From assembly GCA_963682055.1 (NCBI GenBank), contig OY821744.1, positions 34,076,967 to 34,140,966 of the forward strand: DNA of 64,000 bases, in the 5' to 3' direction. Positions within the stretch are counted from its first letter, which is position 1; each line of letters opens with the position of its first letter. The notes below the pieces were generated by a model. That model did no database searches and had not been told where the DNA came from. It saw nothing but the letters and a program-made list of their open reading frames with translations. Shown piece after piece: positions 36,201 to 48,726 of this stretch. The position numbers and the translations under genes are program-made. Source of the DNA: Primula veris. Taxonomy: Eukaryota; Streptophyta; Magnoliopsida; Ericales; Primulaceae.

Positions 36201-39200
36201 TCTTGAACCTGAAGTAAAAGTGTTTCTATTAACATATGTTTTACATGAAAAAATGGGAAACTACAATATTTTTCGGATTCAGATAGAAAAGATAACGAGT
36301 GATAAAGGCGGGTTTCAAACCATAACCGATTTGGTTCAAAATTCCAATTGTCTTTTTTCCAACTTGATATCGCAATTTTGGTTATAATAGGAGGCGACAA
36401 CAACATATATGATTATGGAAACACTAGGTTATTTTTATATGACCATCGTCGATTAGTACTTGATTATTTTCGTTAGACATTCCTTCTACGTCAAGACAGA
36501 CCATTTTATCAGAACCCGATGAATATTTTGTTTGAAAGGAAAAGGAACCGAAAAGTGTTTCTTTTATTTCAAAACAACGAAAATTTTATAATAACAATGA
36601 AAATACTGAGTACAGACATTTATTTTTAGGACCTTAATTTCTGAAAAAACACGGATTTTGCGAGCATCCGGGGAGCAAATTATTATGCTAAACAAAATTA
36701 TAGTTTTAGTTTGATACTCTTTAGAAAACAAAATAACATGGCAGACAGTCCATTCAATGATATAATGAAAAGTGATTTAAATATAATCAACAGTATATAT
36801 ATTTACACTTTTCCAGTTCAATTTTAGGAAGGAATTCTTCTTACTTTTACAAGGCCCAAAAAAACACTCAGGACCATCTCTGTACAAACTACACATTATA
36901 ATATTTATATCAGTATTTGGGATTAGGATTGAGCATCTTCACAAAGGTCCAATATGTGCATGGGAATTTGGAAAAAAAAACACTTTTTATGCACGTACAA
37001 GCCAATAAACATGAAAATGATTATATTTTATCTTTATATACTAGTCTTTTTTGTAGTATGCCTGGGCTATTTATTTTATGGTTATGAAACTCTGATAAAG
37101 TGGTCGAGACACATGCCTTATAATAAATCATACTGTTGAATTAATATATATATTGTCTCCCAAATTTATTAACAAGAACGTGGGTAGATGGTGTGCATAA
37201 ACAGTGAAATCGTCACTGGATTTTTACTTAAATGTAGTTGTGGACATTATTGTAACTAGTATTAATAAAAAAAAAATAATGCAAAACTTATCTTTTAATG
37301 TTACTTATAAATGCACATATAATCTATCAAATGAATCTCCCATCATGACCGCTAAAGGAATTATAATTTGCTTCTTGTTAATATATATATTGGAGCAAAT
37401 GCTAATTAAGTTGAATGATATATTTGGATTAAATGGTAATTAAGTTGAATGTGATTTAGGTAAACAACAAATTGAAGAACGATGAACATAATAATTTCAA
37501 CAAAATAGCATTATGTGTGTTAAGTTTGCATAGGAGTTGTGAATAATATATTACCCTATCAGTTGAGCCAAGTTCTACTACACCATCTAGAAGAGGAATG
37601 CACACTACTGTCTGCAAATAAAATTAAAAAATAAATAACAAGTATGAATTTTTAATACAGTTACGAGTCTAAATATTCTAGCTCATTTCTCTATCACTTT
37701 TCGTGTCCCTTTACTTATTTTATCCAAAAAAAAAAATCTAAAAAACTTGAAAAAAATTGTACAATTACTATAATACATGTATCAATACATTTCAATAATT
37801 ATCTTTAAAATAAAATCCACACAAAATTTATTTTGGAATAAATGTATAAATTAGTGTAAATTAAACATTGAATATTAAAAAAATTGTCTAAAACAATATT
37901 ATGTTCAAATATTTTAAAATTTGAATACAATATAATATAAAAGTTTATAAACTTGCGGTATAAGTTGTTAAAATTTAAAATTTAAGTGAAAATAAGCAAG
38001 GAGGCACAGAAGGAGATAGAGAATAAGGATAGAAGATTTGGGCTCTACAGTTACATATAGTCAACCTATAAACAAATCAAATGAAAATATAGCATGGGGG
38101 GAAAAAGAAATACCTGAACACAGGCACTCTAGTAGAACAGCATCAATGTTCATGATAAGAAACAATAAACAGTAAAAATATATGATTAGTAAGTAATTTA
38201 TAGTTTTTTCAAATTAATAAAAATACATCGTAAAGTAAACACGTCAACCATTTAAATTTACATATATCATGAATTAAGGTAAGCTGTAGCAATTAAAAAT
38301 ATAATGGCATACTATATATATCTGAGGCAATGTTACCGATAATTTTCGTAATTGGAAATGAAATATTTTTACGCCATTACAAATACATATATACCTTCGC
38401 GAGAATAGCTCTGGTGAAGACTTTGCTATCAACTTCGTTAGCCCCGGTAAGCCATACGTGTTGTCTCTTTGCATACGATTTTCCGGGTAATCTACATGAA
38501 TATTTTAAACAAAATGAAATAACAAAAACATGATCGATCATATTCATGACTTGTATTATTGCACATGTAAGTTCCTTGTGCAAGAAGTTATATATAAGCG
38601 AAAAAAGCTTGTTAACGGGAGATGTGAAGGAAATAAAATATATGAAAATTTCATTATGAGGGGAAATTAAGGGTAATATTAGTAATCTAAATTAAATCTC
38701 TATTGAATAGAAAGTTGTTATTGTGAATAAGTAATAACGATTTATAAATACCTTTGCTATCATTCTATTATAATAAGCCAACCCAAGCCAAATGAGCCTG
38801 CCCAATTTAGCCAATTTTTTTTCAAAAATACTCCTATATTTTTTTATTAATTACAATAATACCATGGTCACATAAAAAAATAAAAAAATAAAATAAAAAA
38901 TAACAACTAATAACACTATGTGTGCCTCTTTAACAACCAAAAATTCTTTTAATTCTTTTAAGTTTTATACTAATTTTTTTTTTTGTATTATCCACGTATT
39001 TGTATCATAACTACACTTATTTTTTATATTTTAATTGCATTGCGCGTCACACACGCAACGCGTGGGGCACGATTACTAGTTAAGATAGAAGTGTAGCACA
39101 TTTTTTTTTTTTAGCACACTCACTTAAGCATGTAGAAGAAAAGAAAACCCTAGCTTGATATATTGTAATAATCTATTTATAATCATTATCAAATAATTTA

Positions 39201-42200
39201 CAGCTGCTCATTTAGTACACGTGAATCGTGACTATTATATTTTATAAATACTGTTGAATGTCTCAGCCTGTCAGCCATAAATATATTTTAGTGTATAAAT
39301 AAAGAGAATTCTAAACATGGACCATTTGATTAGGTTTGAAAATAATTTTTTTCGTTAATCTAGATATGAAATTTTTAAGTATCAAAGTTGCATATATTTT
39401 TATACGATACATTTATTTAGAAATTGAGGGAGTTTTTTTTTTTTTTTTAAGTATGTATCAAACATGCGGGGAGGGGAACAAATATAAACTTGGAACAACA
39501 CAACATATATAATAAAATCCATCTAATAAGATCTGAACTTAATTACAAATGTTTCACACCATTATTAAATGGCCAAAAAATATTATCAATAACTTAAATC
39601 CACACAAGATAAAAATACAATTATTTTAACGAGTTAGATCAAAATTAAGTTCAGGTAAAATACATGAGCACAACATATCTAATAACACATTTCTTATTCT
39701 ACCCTGTAACCCCACGAAATAATCAAACTCAATTCTTATACAAAGTTTGATATATATGGTTAACTTTGTTTAATCTTTTTCCTCACGTCATATTTAATAA
39801 TTTCAATTATCCATTAATCAAAACTCTAGATTACAAACCAAATTGACCAGTGCAGTTACCCTAATCTTGTAAATTTTGACGTTGTTCACACATGGAATTA
39901 ATAGCAGCAATTTAAAATTAAAATTGCAGGGGATAATTCAATGTTTGTTGTGTGGTATGTAAGTTATCCATGGTGGTTGATGTATAGGCACGGAAAAAAG
40001 TGTGGAGAATGAGACAGATAATACTACTTCCCTCCCGAAATAATTGTTATGTATTCATGTTTGTGACGTCTTAAAATAAGTGTCCGTTTTCATTTTTTTA
40101 GTAAATTCTCTTTTTTATTTTTTAAAAAATAACTTCTTGTTAGTTTAAACATAACAAAATTATATTCAAAACCTCATATTTTAATTAAAATGTAGCTTTT
40201 GTTGTTGAGTTTTTATCAAAATTGTTTGAAATCCTTAAATAATACGGTTTTCGAAACATATATGACACTTATTTTGGGACGGGACGGAGGGAGTAATTAA
40301 TTACTATTAGTGTTATGAGTTCATGTGAATTAATCTAACTTCTTCATGATCTTAGCCATTGTTTTGTAAGATATCAACTGTTTAAATTTGTATATATATT
40401 ACCTCTAAAAACATTTTTTAAATGAATTTGTACGTATTAATAATGAATATTCATGAATGTAATGGTCCCCAATAGGCCCTAACATAAACATGAAAAAAGA
40501 AATTCAACAGAGTTTTTGATGATCAAACCTGTTGTACGTAGCTAGCGAGTTGTCATGACTTATGAAAACAAACCAAATTTATTACTCCTTTTACAATACG
40601 GATGACATAAATACTTACTAATAATCGATACCCACAGTGTATGTGACGCGTGTTATATATATGATCCGGTTAAATAAAATTTAAAAAAGTATATTAATGA
40701 ATGAATATATTAAATTAGAAATTATGAGTAATATAATGTTGTTGTTATACAAAATATACATAAAACGATTTTATTTGGTATGTGATTATGATTGTTTTGA
40801 AAATATAATAATTTTTGTGTGTTTTTTATATTTTGAATTGAATAAGTGTAAATGAGTAATTAGTAAAAAAAAGTGGGGGTATTTCCAGAAAAAATTGGTA
40901 AAATTAGACAGACTCATTTGTCTTGGTTTGCTTATTATAATAAAATGATAACTAAGATTTTACCGCCTGCATTAATTATAATCATTTAATGATATGAATA
41001 TAGTTTTATCAAAAAAATAAATATATGATCGTATGCAAAGCTTGAGAGAGATCAATGTTTTCCAAACAGTTGAAATATACACAATATATATGATATATTG
41101 AGTACTAATTAAGGCAGATCAAGGAAAGTATTGTTCTTTCATTTTTCATAAATAGTGGTTCATGGGTAGGAATTGCAATATTGTTATTTATTTTCATATA
41201 TGTGGTAGGCCTAATTATTTTTACTTAGAAATTAAATTTCAAGATTTGTTAAGGAATTATTTCGATACTTTCTGGGAAGAAATTTGGGTAAAATATATTG
41301 CTATTTGATCATATATTATATACATGTACATCAGTACATGTATCTATGTATTTATTCAGAAAAAATATGGAAAGATAAAGCTACCAAGTTTCTTATAATC
41401 ACGGTACAAACTTTATTACTTATGCAGGACTTATGGTTTTATATAATGGACTTTTAATAGCTTATTCTTTAAACTTCAGTAATATTAATATTAAGAGTGA
41501 TTCTGAGCTCATGTTTAATTGGTGAACTAAGTCTATTTCTCATTGGCCAAAATATACAAGAATTTGGAATGATATTTGCGACTTTATGTAGTTGGTTTGT
41601 TTGAATTTTTCTCACATTTTTAAGAAACAAAATTAACCTGCTAATGGACTTGCGAAGATGAGTGTTAGAGGAGATAATTTTACTGTATTAAATGTTCATA
41701 CTTTCCCTAGTTATCTTAAAGCTATTTGCATTTAGATCAAAAGGAAACCACTTGTTTTAGGGGTAAATCCTTTTAGTCTTGGAGGTGATTTTATTTCCGG
41801 TATTCTTTTTATCTTGTGGGGCTAATGATGATCTTCATCTCAAGCAAGAATTTTATTATGCGGTTTTGATGGCTTTTAGCCTTGACACTTGAGTTTTTGC
41901 GAGCATTATTGGATAGGCTTATGATGATTTATATATGAATCCGGAGTTATTTTCCTAACTAGCTGATTTCAGTAATTTTAAGTTTAATCACTTAACCGAG
42001 TTTGCTTTTGTTAAGGCCGACTTTTGAAGGGCCGTAATGAAGTAGATAGTTGTCAACCAGTAACTTTCAGTATTAAGTTTGGTGAAGTAACATAATTCAA
42101 GATGATAGCAATCTAAAAAAAAAAAAATCCAAATAACGACGGGATTAGTGACGTTATTTTTTATTACGAGCTTATTAGCGACGGTTTTTATGCGGTTTTG

Positions 42201-45200
42201 TGACAGTTTAATCAATTTGCGACAGATTTGTGATAACTTTTTAAATTAGTGGTAGGCTTGTGACAACTTTTGACTCTCACTAAATCAAACATTAGTTTGT
42301 AGGGTACCTTTAATTCTATGATTTTCAGAATGTAGTATCACCTTGTAAAAGTAATATGAGGTTTTTAGCTTCATTTTGTTTAACTAGCTATTTTTTGAGG
42401 TTTTGATGGCTGATATGAGGTTTTCCATGAGTTGTTTTGCTGAGATTTTGGTGGCTGAATATTCTCTCGTTTGATCACATTGATCCGGAGTTATAGTGAA
42501 GAAATATGGATAAGAGTTATAAGGAGAAAATGAGAGGTTAATTGATCATTTTTTTCAGTTAAAATTGTTCAGGTGAAAATTAGGTTATCAAAATTACTGG
42601 AATAATTTTTTTTTTAAAAAATGATTATATAGTTTAAATGTTAAATTTTATGATTGAATTTTAAAATAAATTATTTCGACAATATTGATACAAGTTATAA
42701 ACCGGTCAAAATTACACGTAGTTTTGTAATAGACAATTAAATGAGAATCTACGGATTAAATACTGCTCTATAATGCCATTAAATTACGTGGTCTCAGCTC
42801 AGCTGTTTATGCTACAGTCACCTTAGCCACAGTTAGATTAGAAAATAAATGGTTAGATAATGTTTTTCAATATATAATTTATTCTTTCTATTTTCAACAA
42901 ATTAGATTTTGATAAATTAAAAACAAATTGTACAACACACTAAAAAGCCAAATAAAAATATAGAACCCCAAGAGGTCTACCTTAAATATTAATTAATTTT
43001 TTTTAATCCATTTGACGTATTTTTATGCAAATGGATTATGAATCAGTCATATATGATGATTGTTTCCTAATAATTTCTATTTTTTTGAATTATAAAAATG
43101 GATACAGAATAGAGACATAATAAATGCTTCAAATCTTCAATCACTAATCCACAATCTACAACTCCAATGTGAAAGTGTGAGATTTGTAGGCTAAACTAGC
43201 AATAATGATGATGAGCCAAATATGATCAATTAAGTTCTCAACACACCAGTTTTTAATGTAAATTTAGAATTTAATTTTCACTTCAAAATTTAAGAGTCTG
43301 TTATTCGGCCATATATTTAATATTTTTAATTAATATTTAACTTTATGATAGTCTCAAATATGGTTCTATAATATTATATTTGAGTTTTTATTTTGCTGAA
43401 TCGTCAAATAAAATATATTAAATATTTTTAATTAATATTTAACTTTACGGTAGTCTCAACTAGTTTTCCATAATTATTATATTTGAGTTTTTATTTTTTG
43501 TTTTGGTTGAGTTATAAAATAATTATGAAAATTACATTAATGACTATCTGATTGTATAGCATCAATGCAGAAATACTTTTTGTCATCTGAAATTTTCCTT
43601 ATTTGTGAAAACACTTTCATTTATTATATCAATAAACACATAATAAAGGCTTCAAATCTTCATTAATCACGGAGCTATCAGTAACTCAACTCCCCACCAT
43701 TGTTTTATTGTACATTTGTACTAATATTAAAAATAAATGTAGTAATTTTTTTTAATCCATTTTATTCACAACTACTCACTCCAACTTTGGTTTATGTATA
43801 TACATAAACCTTTATAGCAAATTTCGAAAAAAGTGCACAACAAATTCTGACTTTTAACCATCACTTAGTGATTGCTCACTCTCACTATACACACTATAAA
43901 TTCATTCATGTATATATCAAGCTATATTGGGTCCAAACTCATAAATATGTATATACATAAGAAGTAAATATTAATTGTGTACCGATGACATTGAATGTCC
44001 TTTTATACTAATAAGGAAATATGTTTCTACTACGCAAAAACACTTATTATTTCTCTGAAAACAAAAGATTCCAATTGCACGTATTGTAGATTTCATGTAT
44101 TGACAGTTAGATCCACTGTTAATGAAAAGTAGGGCCGGGCGAAAAACCGGAAAAAACGAACCGAACCGAAAAAACCCGAAAAAGACTGAAACCGAAAAAC
44201 AGAAAAAAAAATTGGGTCGGTTTCGGTTTTCAGTAAAACCGAACAAAAAAACACCGAAAAATCAAAAAAATAACCGAAAAAACCCGAAACTGGACCGAAA
44301 AAACCGGTCCGGTTCGGTCCAAAAAATAAAAGGACCGAAACCGAAAAAAACAGAACCGAAAAATATGCTCGGTTTCGGTTTCGGTTTTACCAAAAACCGG
44401 ACCGGCCCGGACCCAGCCATAATGAAAAAACAAATACCAAGAGGATGGTTTTGAAAAAACCATAAATTTCTTTACACTAATAAATACTCCTAGTAATAGG
44501 GGTTTGCTACATAACCAAAAAAAACATACGAATGTGACACAACTAATAGCAACCTTAGAGACTGTTTTGTATTTTAGGCCTATCTAGCTACCCTTCAATT
44601 AAAACGAAGAATGTACATATAAACATCAGAAAACTCGTCCTTAGAAAACTTATTTTCTCGGAAAACCGTTTCGGAGATGGTAACTAACTCATCATCTCCG
44701 AAACTCGACCAAAATTTGCCTCTGATAAGTTTATATATACGATGAAATTCAAAAGTATTACTATAAGAAATTAGCTTATAATACTTATAATGTTAATAAA
44801 ATGATTTACTTTGAATGCTTATGCTATGAAACTCCAAAATTTATTGTAGATACTGTTTACCCTGCCTAATTAAAAAGTTTTTAGTAAGTTTAGTCAAGCC
44901 TCTATCGATCCAGTCGGTGTTATCTGACTGGATATTTTATATGCTTCGACGTTAAAAAGATAAATTGCAGCGACAAGCTAACGTACTAAAAAATGAACTA
45001 ACTAAATGTCAAGATATATAATCGATAAATTGGAAGCTAACATAAATAATTGATGCAGTTACCAATTGCATAATTAATCTGGAAATGGCACTTCTAAGTT
45101 TTTTGAGAAACTTCTAACGTTTATTTACTCTAGCATGAAAATAAAATAAAATAAAATGTTGAATCTTTTATCAACATCTAATAATATATCATTACTGTTC

Positions 45201-47116
45201 CCATTTTCATTTTAACTACGAATGATCAAAAGAACTTTAAAAAAAATAAAAATTGTTAAGTCCTAGGGCAGCAACATGTGCTGTTAACATACTCTTGTAC
45301 AGTAGCGTTTGGTTAATCTATGCTTGCTTTTCAAGAAAAAATAAAATATACCACTACAAAATAATGTTTGATTTAGTGAGAGTCAAAAGCTGTAACAAGA
45401 CTGTCGTTAATTTAAAAAGTTGTCACAAATCCGTCACAAATTGACTAAACTGTCACAAAACCGTCACAAAAACCGTCGCTAATAAGCTACCGTCACTAAT
45501 CCTATCGCTATTTGGGTATTTTTTTTGTAGTATACCGTTACTCTTAATTGATAAAAAAAAAAAAAATGCATTTAGACAATGTTTACCATTCATTGTCTTG
45601 GAATCAAGAAAAACCGAACACAATCTTGACAAATCATTTTATACCAAAATTGCATAGACCACACTTCAATCAAAAACGGTTTCACTATATAGTACGGGAC
45701 AACGTGCAAAAAGCTAAGGTATAGTAGCAAAAGAACATACCCTATTCCGGGAGGGAACGAGAAGGAGACACACATGAGGTAAAACCACTCTGACTCAGTT
45801 AGATCTTCGGGTGACAAAGAAGCACACGGTCGACGAGTTTGTTGTGTCGACTCGCCAGCAGAGAGGGAGTCATATAACTCCCTCAATTGTTGGCTTCTCT
45901 GTAGAGACGTCTCCTCATCCGTCACCTCCATTGGTTGCACTGTTTTCCTAGTCTTTATGGCCCCATTGTAGTATCCGTCTCCCCATACTAAGATCCTGTG
46001 TATATAAAAAAACCATAGTAAAAAACTTTGAAGAGAAAAAGGAACCTAATGTACATAAAGATCCTGTATCCGTCTCCCCATACTAAGATCATGTATATAT
46101 ATAAGATCCTGTTTATATTGAATACCTAATGTATTTAGGGGTCGAATCTTTACATTACATGAAAACCTTCGGTATCGACTTGCATACACAAAACGCTTGT
46201 ATATAGCTTGAGACTGACTTAATTAATATTTCGTGTAAGATATATGGAAGCATTTCTAATGTTCGTATGTTCGACTAACTTAGGTTTAACAATTGTGGCG
46301 TACTCGATTAAATTTTTTTAAGTACAAATTTAATGTACACATTACTACTGATTACTTAGTTATCACCAATAACTCCATACTCTTATCATAATTGTTACTA
46401 AGAGTTATTAAATTTGTAGTTTTAAATGCATCACTTTTAAAATGGTAGTGTTCGTCATATAATCAACCTTTCTAGAAATTTTATACCTAATTTTTTTTAC
46501 CAGAAGCACAAAAAACTTTTTAACATTTCTTCATTGGTTATGTAAGATGATCGCAAGAGAGAATCATTATGCATAGTTACATTTACTCATGCTTTGCATA
46601 ACATCATATATACATACCATAAGAACTAGGAGTATAATTAGCTTTTAATTTTGATAAGCAATGATCAAACATAACACCTTAACATCAAAGTTACGTACAT
46701 ATTAAAGCATGATTTGTTACTTTTTAATTGTAGACCGACACATATATAGAATTTATACATATTTAATTAAAATCTTTATATATATATATATAGTAGATTG
46801 ACACATACATGATTCAGCATTTTTTTATTGTTAATTTGGCACTTTTGATTGTAGATTGGCACATATATACTTAAAATCTTTGTATATCTTATTTGAAACT
46901 AATACTAACAAAGATAATAAAATCAAGGAAATTTATATTGTTGTTCTTTCATAAAAGCAATTAAGCTTAATTTTAATTAAGTAACTAATCACATGCTTAT
47001 ACTTACCCTTGTTGTGGGCAAAATTGCCAGAACAGACTATACGTCCATTGCACGGATTGCACAGCAGCCTGTAACATATTCTGAAGCCGTGTATTTGGCG
47101 GCGGCGGAGTACCCAT
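33263..47116 (-). CDS. TT8: TT8/AN1-like bHLH transcription factor (subgroup IIIf)
   Basis: Nine minus-strand exons: 47116-47007, 45995-45741, 38491-38395, 38128-38114, 37611-37555, 36208-35920, 35202-34936, 34553-33667, 33346-33263. All keep frame with GT-AG introns and give 686 residues, close to petunia AN1 (about 668 by recollection). TT8/AN1 proteins pair with R2R3-MYB and WD40 partners in the nucleus to switch on anthocyanin and proanthocyanidin genes. The N-terminal MYB-interaction domain includes WTYSLFWQFCPQQG and SEWFYLMCVSFSFPPG. An acidic run (Glu/Asp, 238-268) follows. The bHLH starts at about 479 with HVMAERRRREKLNERF, whose H-E-R residues bind E/G-boxes. A C-terminal ACT-like domain spans about 590-680. 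The gene is stretched by a 7.2-kb intron 2 and contains a 15-nt exon 4. Confidence 0.95.
38760..39079 (+). mobile_element. Non-autonomous Helitron, copy B (best preserved)
   Basis: It starts TCATTCTATTATAATAAG after a host A. It ends with the hairpin CACGC-AAC-GCGTG, then GGGCACGATTA and CTAG, followed by host T. TC start, near-terminal hairpin, CTAG end and A/T insertion site without duplication are the Helitron hallmarks. It lies in TT8 intron 2. Confidence 0.82.
40027..40293. mobile_element. Stowaway-type MITE
   Basis: The left end is CTTCCCTCCCGAAATAA. The right end reads, in reverse, CTCCCTCCGTCCCGTCCC. TA flanks both sides. These CTCCCTCCGT ends are the Tc1/mariner Stowaway signature. 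It lies in TT8 intron 2. Confidence 0.85.
40618..40948 (-). mobile_element. Non-autonomous Helitron, copy C
   Basis: On the minus strand it runs from TCATTTTATTATAATAAGC to a GTGGGTATCGATTATTAG end, followed by T. It is similar to copy B over its full length. The terminal CTAG is altered to TTAG. Confidence 0.7.
41421..41735 (+). pseudogene. Decayed RNase H-like fragment (LINE-type)
   Basis: The broken reading frame gives YAGLMVLYNGLLIAYSLNF, then INIKSDSELMFNW, stops, and FSHIFK followed by PANGLAKMS. This order (AEL-ALYYGL, then a DS motif, then HVxREANxxADxLAK) is that of the RNase H domain at the end of plant L1 LINEs and related host genes. Several stops and a shift show it is dead. It lies in TT8 intron 2. 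Confidence 0.55.
42103..42302 (-). mobile_element. CACTA-type MITE, degenerate copy
   Basis: On the minus strand it reads CTACAAACTAATGTTTGATT, then CGTCACAAA-like repeats and CCGTCGCTAATAAGCTCG. It matches 45352-45532 and 48727-48919. The terminal CACTA is eroded. Confidence 0.6.
43213..43520. mobile_element. Partial copy of the 52941-53674 element
   Basis: It starts GAGCCAAATATGATC, then CTCAACACACCAG. It shares TATTCGGCCATATATTTAATA and ATATTATATTTGAGTTTTTA with 52941-53300. The right end is missing. Confidence 0.6.
44129..44420. mobile_element. hAT-type MITE with CGGTTT repeats
   Basis: The exact 8-bp duplication AATGAAAA flanks it (44121-44128 and 44421-44428). The ends are GTAGGGCCGGGC and, in reverse, ATGGCTGGGTCCGGGC. 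The interior is a run of AACCGAAA/TTTCGGTT units. It lies in TT8 intron 2. Confidence 0.85.
45352..45532 (+). mobile_element. CACTA-type MITE
   Basis: It starts CACTACAAAATAATGTTTG and ends TTTTTTTTGTAGTA, with the 3-bp duplication TAC on both sides. The interior contains several CCGTCACAAA-type units. It lies in TT8 intron 2, about 210 bp downstream of exon 2 in the plus-coordinate sense. Confidence 0.8.
46066..46101 (-). repeat. Duplicate of the TT8 exon 2 acceptor region inside intron 1
   Basis: GTATCCGTCTCCCCATACTA plus the following AAGATC repeats the exon 2 start (45971-46005) about 95 bp upstream in the transcript. At the splice site the real copy has ACACAG|GATCTT, whereas this copy has TACATGATCTT, so the AG acceptor is lost. 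Confidence 0.85.
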
Positions 47117-47556
47117 ATCTTCGCCACGAAAAACAATATCTTCCTATATATTTTTTATCATAACAAAATATAAAGACACTGTTCACTATACGGATAGCAA
47201 AGATCTTGAAAATAACAAAAAACAAAGATAGAAGAGAATGTAAGGTGTGTTCTTGTATAGTAGTAGACTTGCAGGTGGAAATATAGTTATAAAAAAAGAA
47301 GAAAAAAAGGTAGATGATGACTTTGAGGAAAGATTCTATTGAATATGAATATTGTAATATATTAAATAGACAAGAAATAGAATGATTACAAACTGTAAAG
47401 TGATCAGAGTTTACTGAGATTTCTTGATAGAAAGAATGAAGTAGCCTTGAGAGCTGCCACAAGAGTTTTGACTGGTTGGTCTACCTGATTTTTGCCCTTT
47501 TTCCTACTATAATTTTCAACTAATAAATTGAATATTTTAAATGGAAAAAAAATATA
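47117..47556 (-). promoter_or_regulatory. TT8 proximal upstream region
   Basis: An E-box (CAGGTG, 47272-47277) lies about 155 bp upstream of the TT8 start, beside a TATAACTATATTT stretch. The TT8 family is known to regulate itself through bHLH sites, so this is a plausible but unproven element. Confidence 0.35.
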
Positions 47557-48041
47557 TTTACTACACCAAACTATAGTGCTGTTAACGATTTGTATACTCA
47601 CCTTTCAAATTTTTCAATTTGGGTACCACACTATAATAAATTTTCAATTTAGGTACCACCGTCTAAATAAATCACGGAATCATGTCACGTAACATTTGAC
47701 AAACATTAATTTGAGAGGCTAATTTGATGATTTTGCACAAAAATATGTCATATTAGAAAAAAATTCCCCCCAATTTCACACATAAAAAAATTTAGCATAT
47801 AATCCAAATTTTTGTTATGTGTGAAATTGGGGGAAACGTTTTTATAGGATGACATATTTTTGTGCAAATTTGTCAAATTAGCCTCTCAAATTAATGTTTG
47901 TCAAATGTCACGTGACATGATTCCATGATTTATTTAGACGGTAATACCTAAATTGAAAAGTTATTAAAGTGTGGTACCTAAATTGGAAAATTGAAAAGTG
48001 GGTATTCAAATCGTTAAAAACAGATAGTTTGGTGAACTAAA
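47557..48041. mobile_element. Foldback MITE upstream of TT8
   Basis: Two arms of about 200 bp mirror each other. The left has TTTACTACACCAAACTATAG and GGTACCACACT; the right, in reverse, has GTTTAGTTCACCAAACTATC and GGTACCACACTTTAA. AATTTCACACATAA flanks the loop on both arms. It carries a G-box (GTCACGTGAC, 47907-47916). Confidence 0.8.
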
Positions 48042-48726
48042 CCTATAAAACCTCTATTTTAAATGATAAGGCTAAAAGTAAAACACATATTTATTGGGAA
48101 ACTTATTTCCGTTTTCAAAAATCACAAATTCCGTTTCCTGCTTCGTGTTATTTCAAATGTAAATTTAAAATTTATTTTCCTATTTTATTTTTTCTTCACA
48201 TTTTCGTTTTACATTTTATTTTCCGTTGTCGTTTCCCATCGTGAAAACTATGGGTAAAACCTTTTTAACACACCACTGTTGCACAAACCCATTGAGGGTC
48301 ATTGGAGAAATCGATTAATCAATTGATCGCAATTTATCTCTCTAAGAATATAAATGTGATAAAAATTCAGGACCGTTTTCAGAGTTTTGGTGGATTTAAA
48401 CCACCTTAAAAATGAGTCTTTTTTTCTCTGTAAAAAAAAGATGATATTTAAATAAAACTTATAAGATATGATTAATAAATGATAAAATATTAACCTAGAA
48501 AATATTAGATTCAATAAGTAGAACATATTTATAAAAAAATCAATGATACGAAGCAAATTTTTTATAAATTTCGTATTCGACCTAAAATTATATTATGATT
48601 TTTTTAAAAGAAAATCAGGTACCAAATCTGTTATCTATTTAACAAATCAGGTACTTTTCTGTTTTCTTTAATATATGAGACCATATAGAATCTTACATAA
48701 AATTAAATGGTTCATTAGTGTACTAA

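Noticed and set aside
44122..44454. Lys/Pro/Asn-rich frame of 110 residues
   Set aside because: It is produced by AACCGAAA repeats of a hAT MITE that has exact target duplications.
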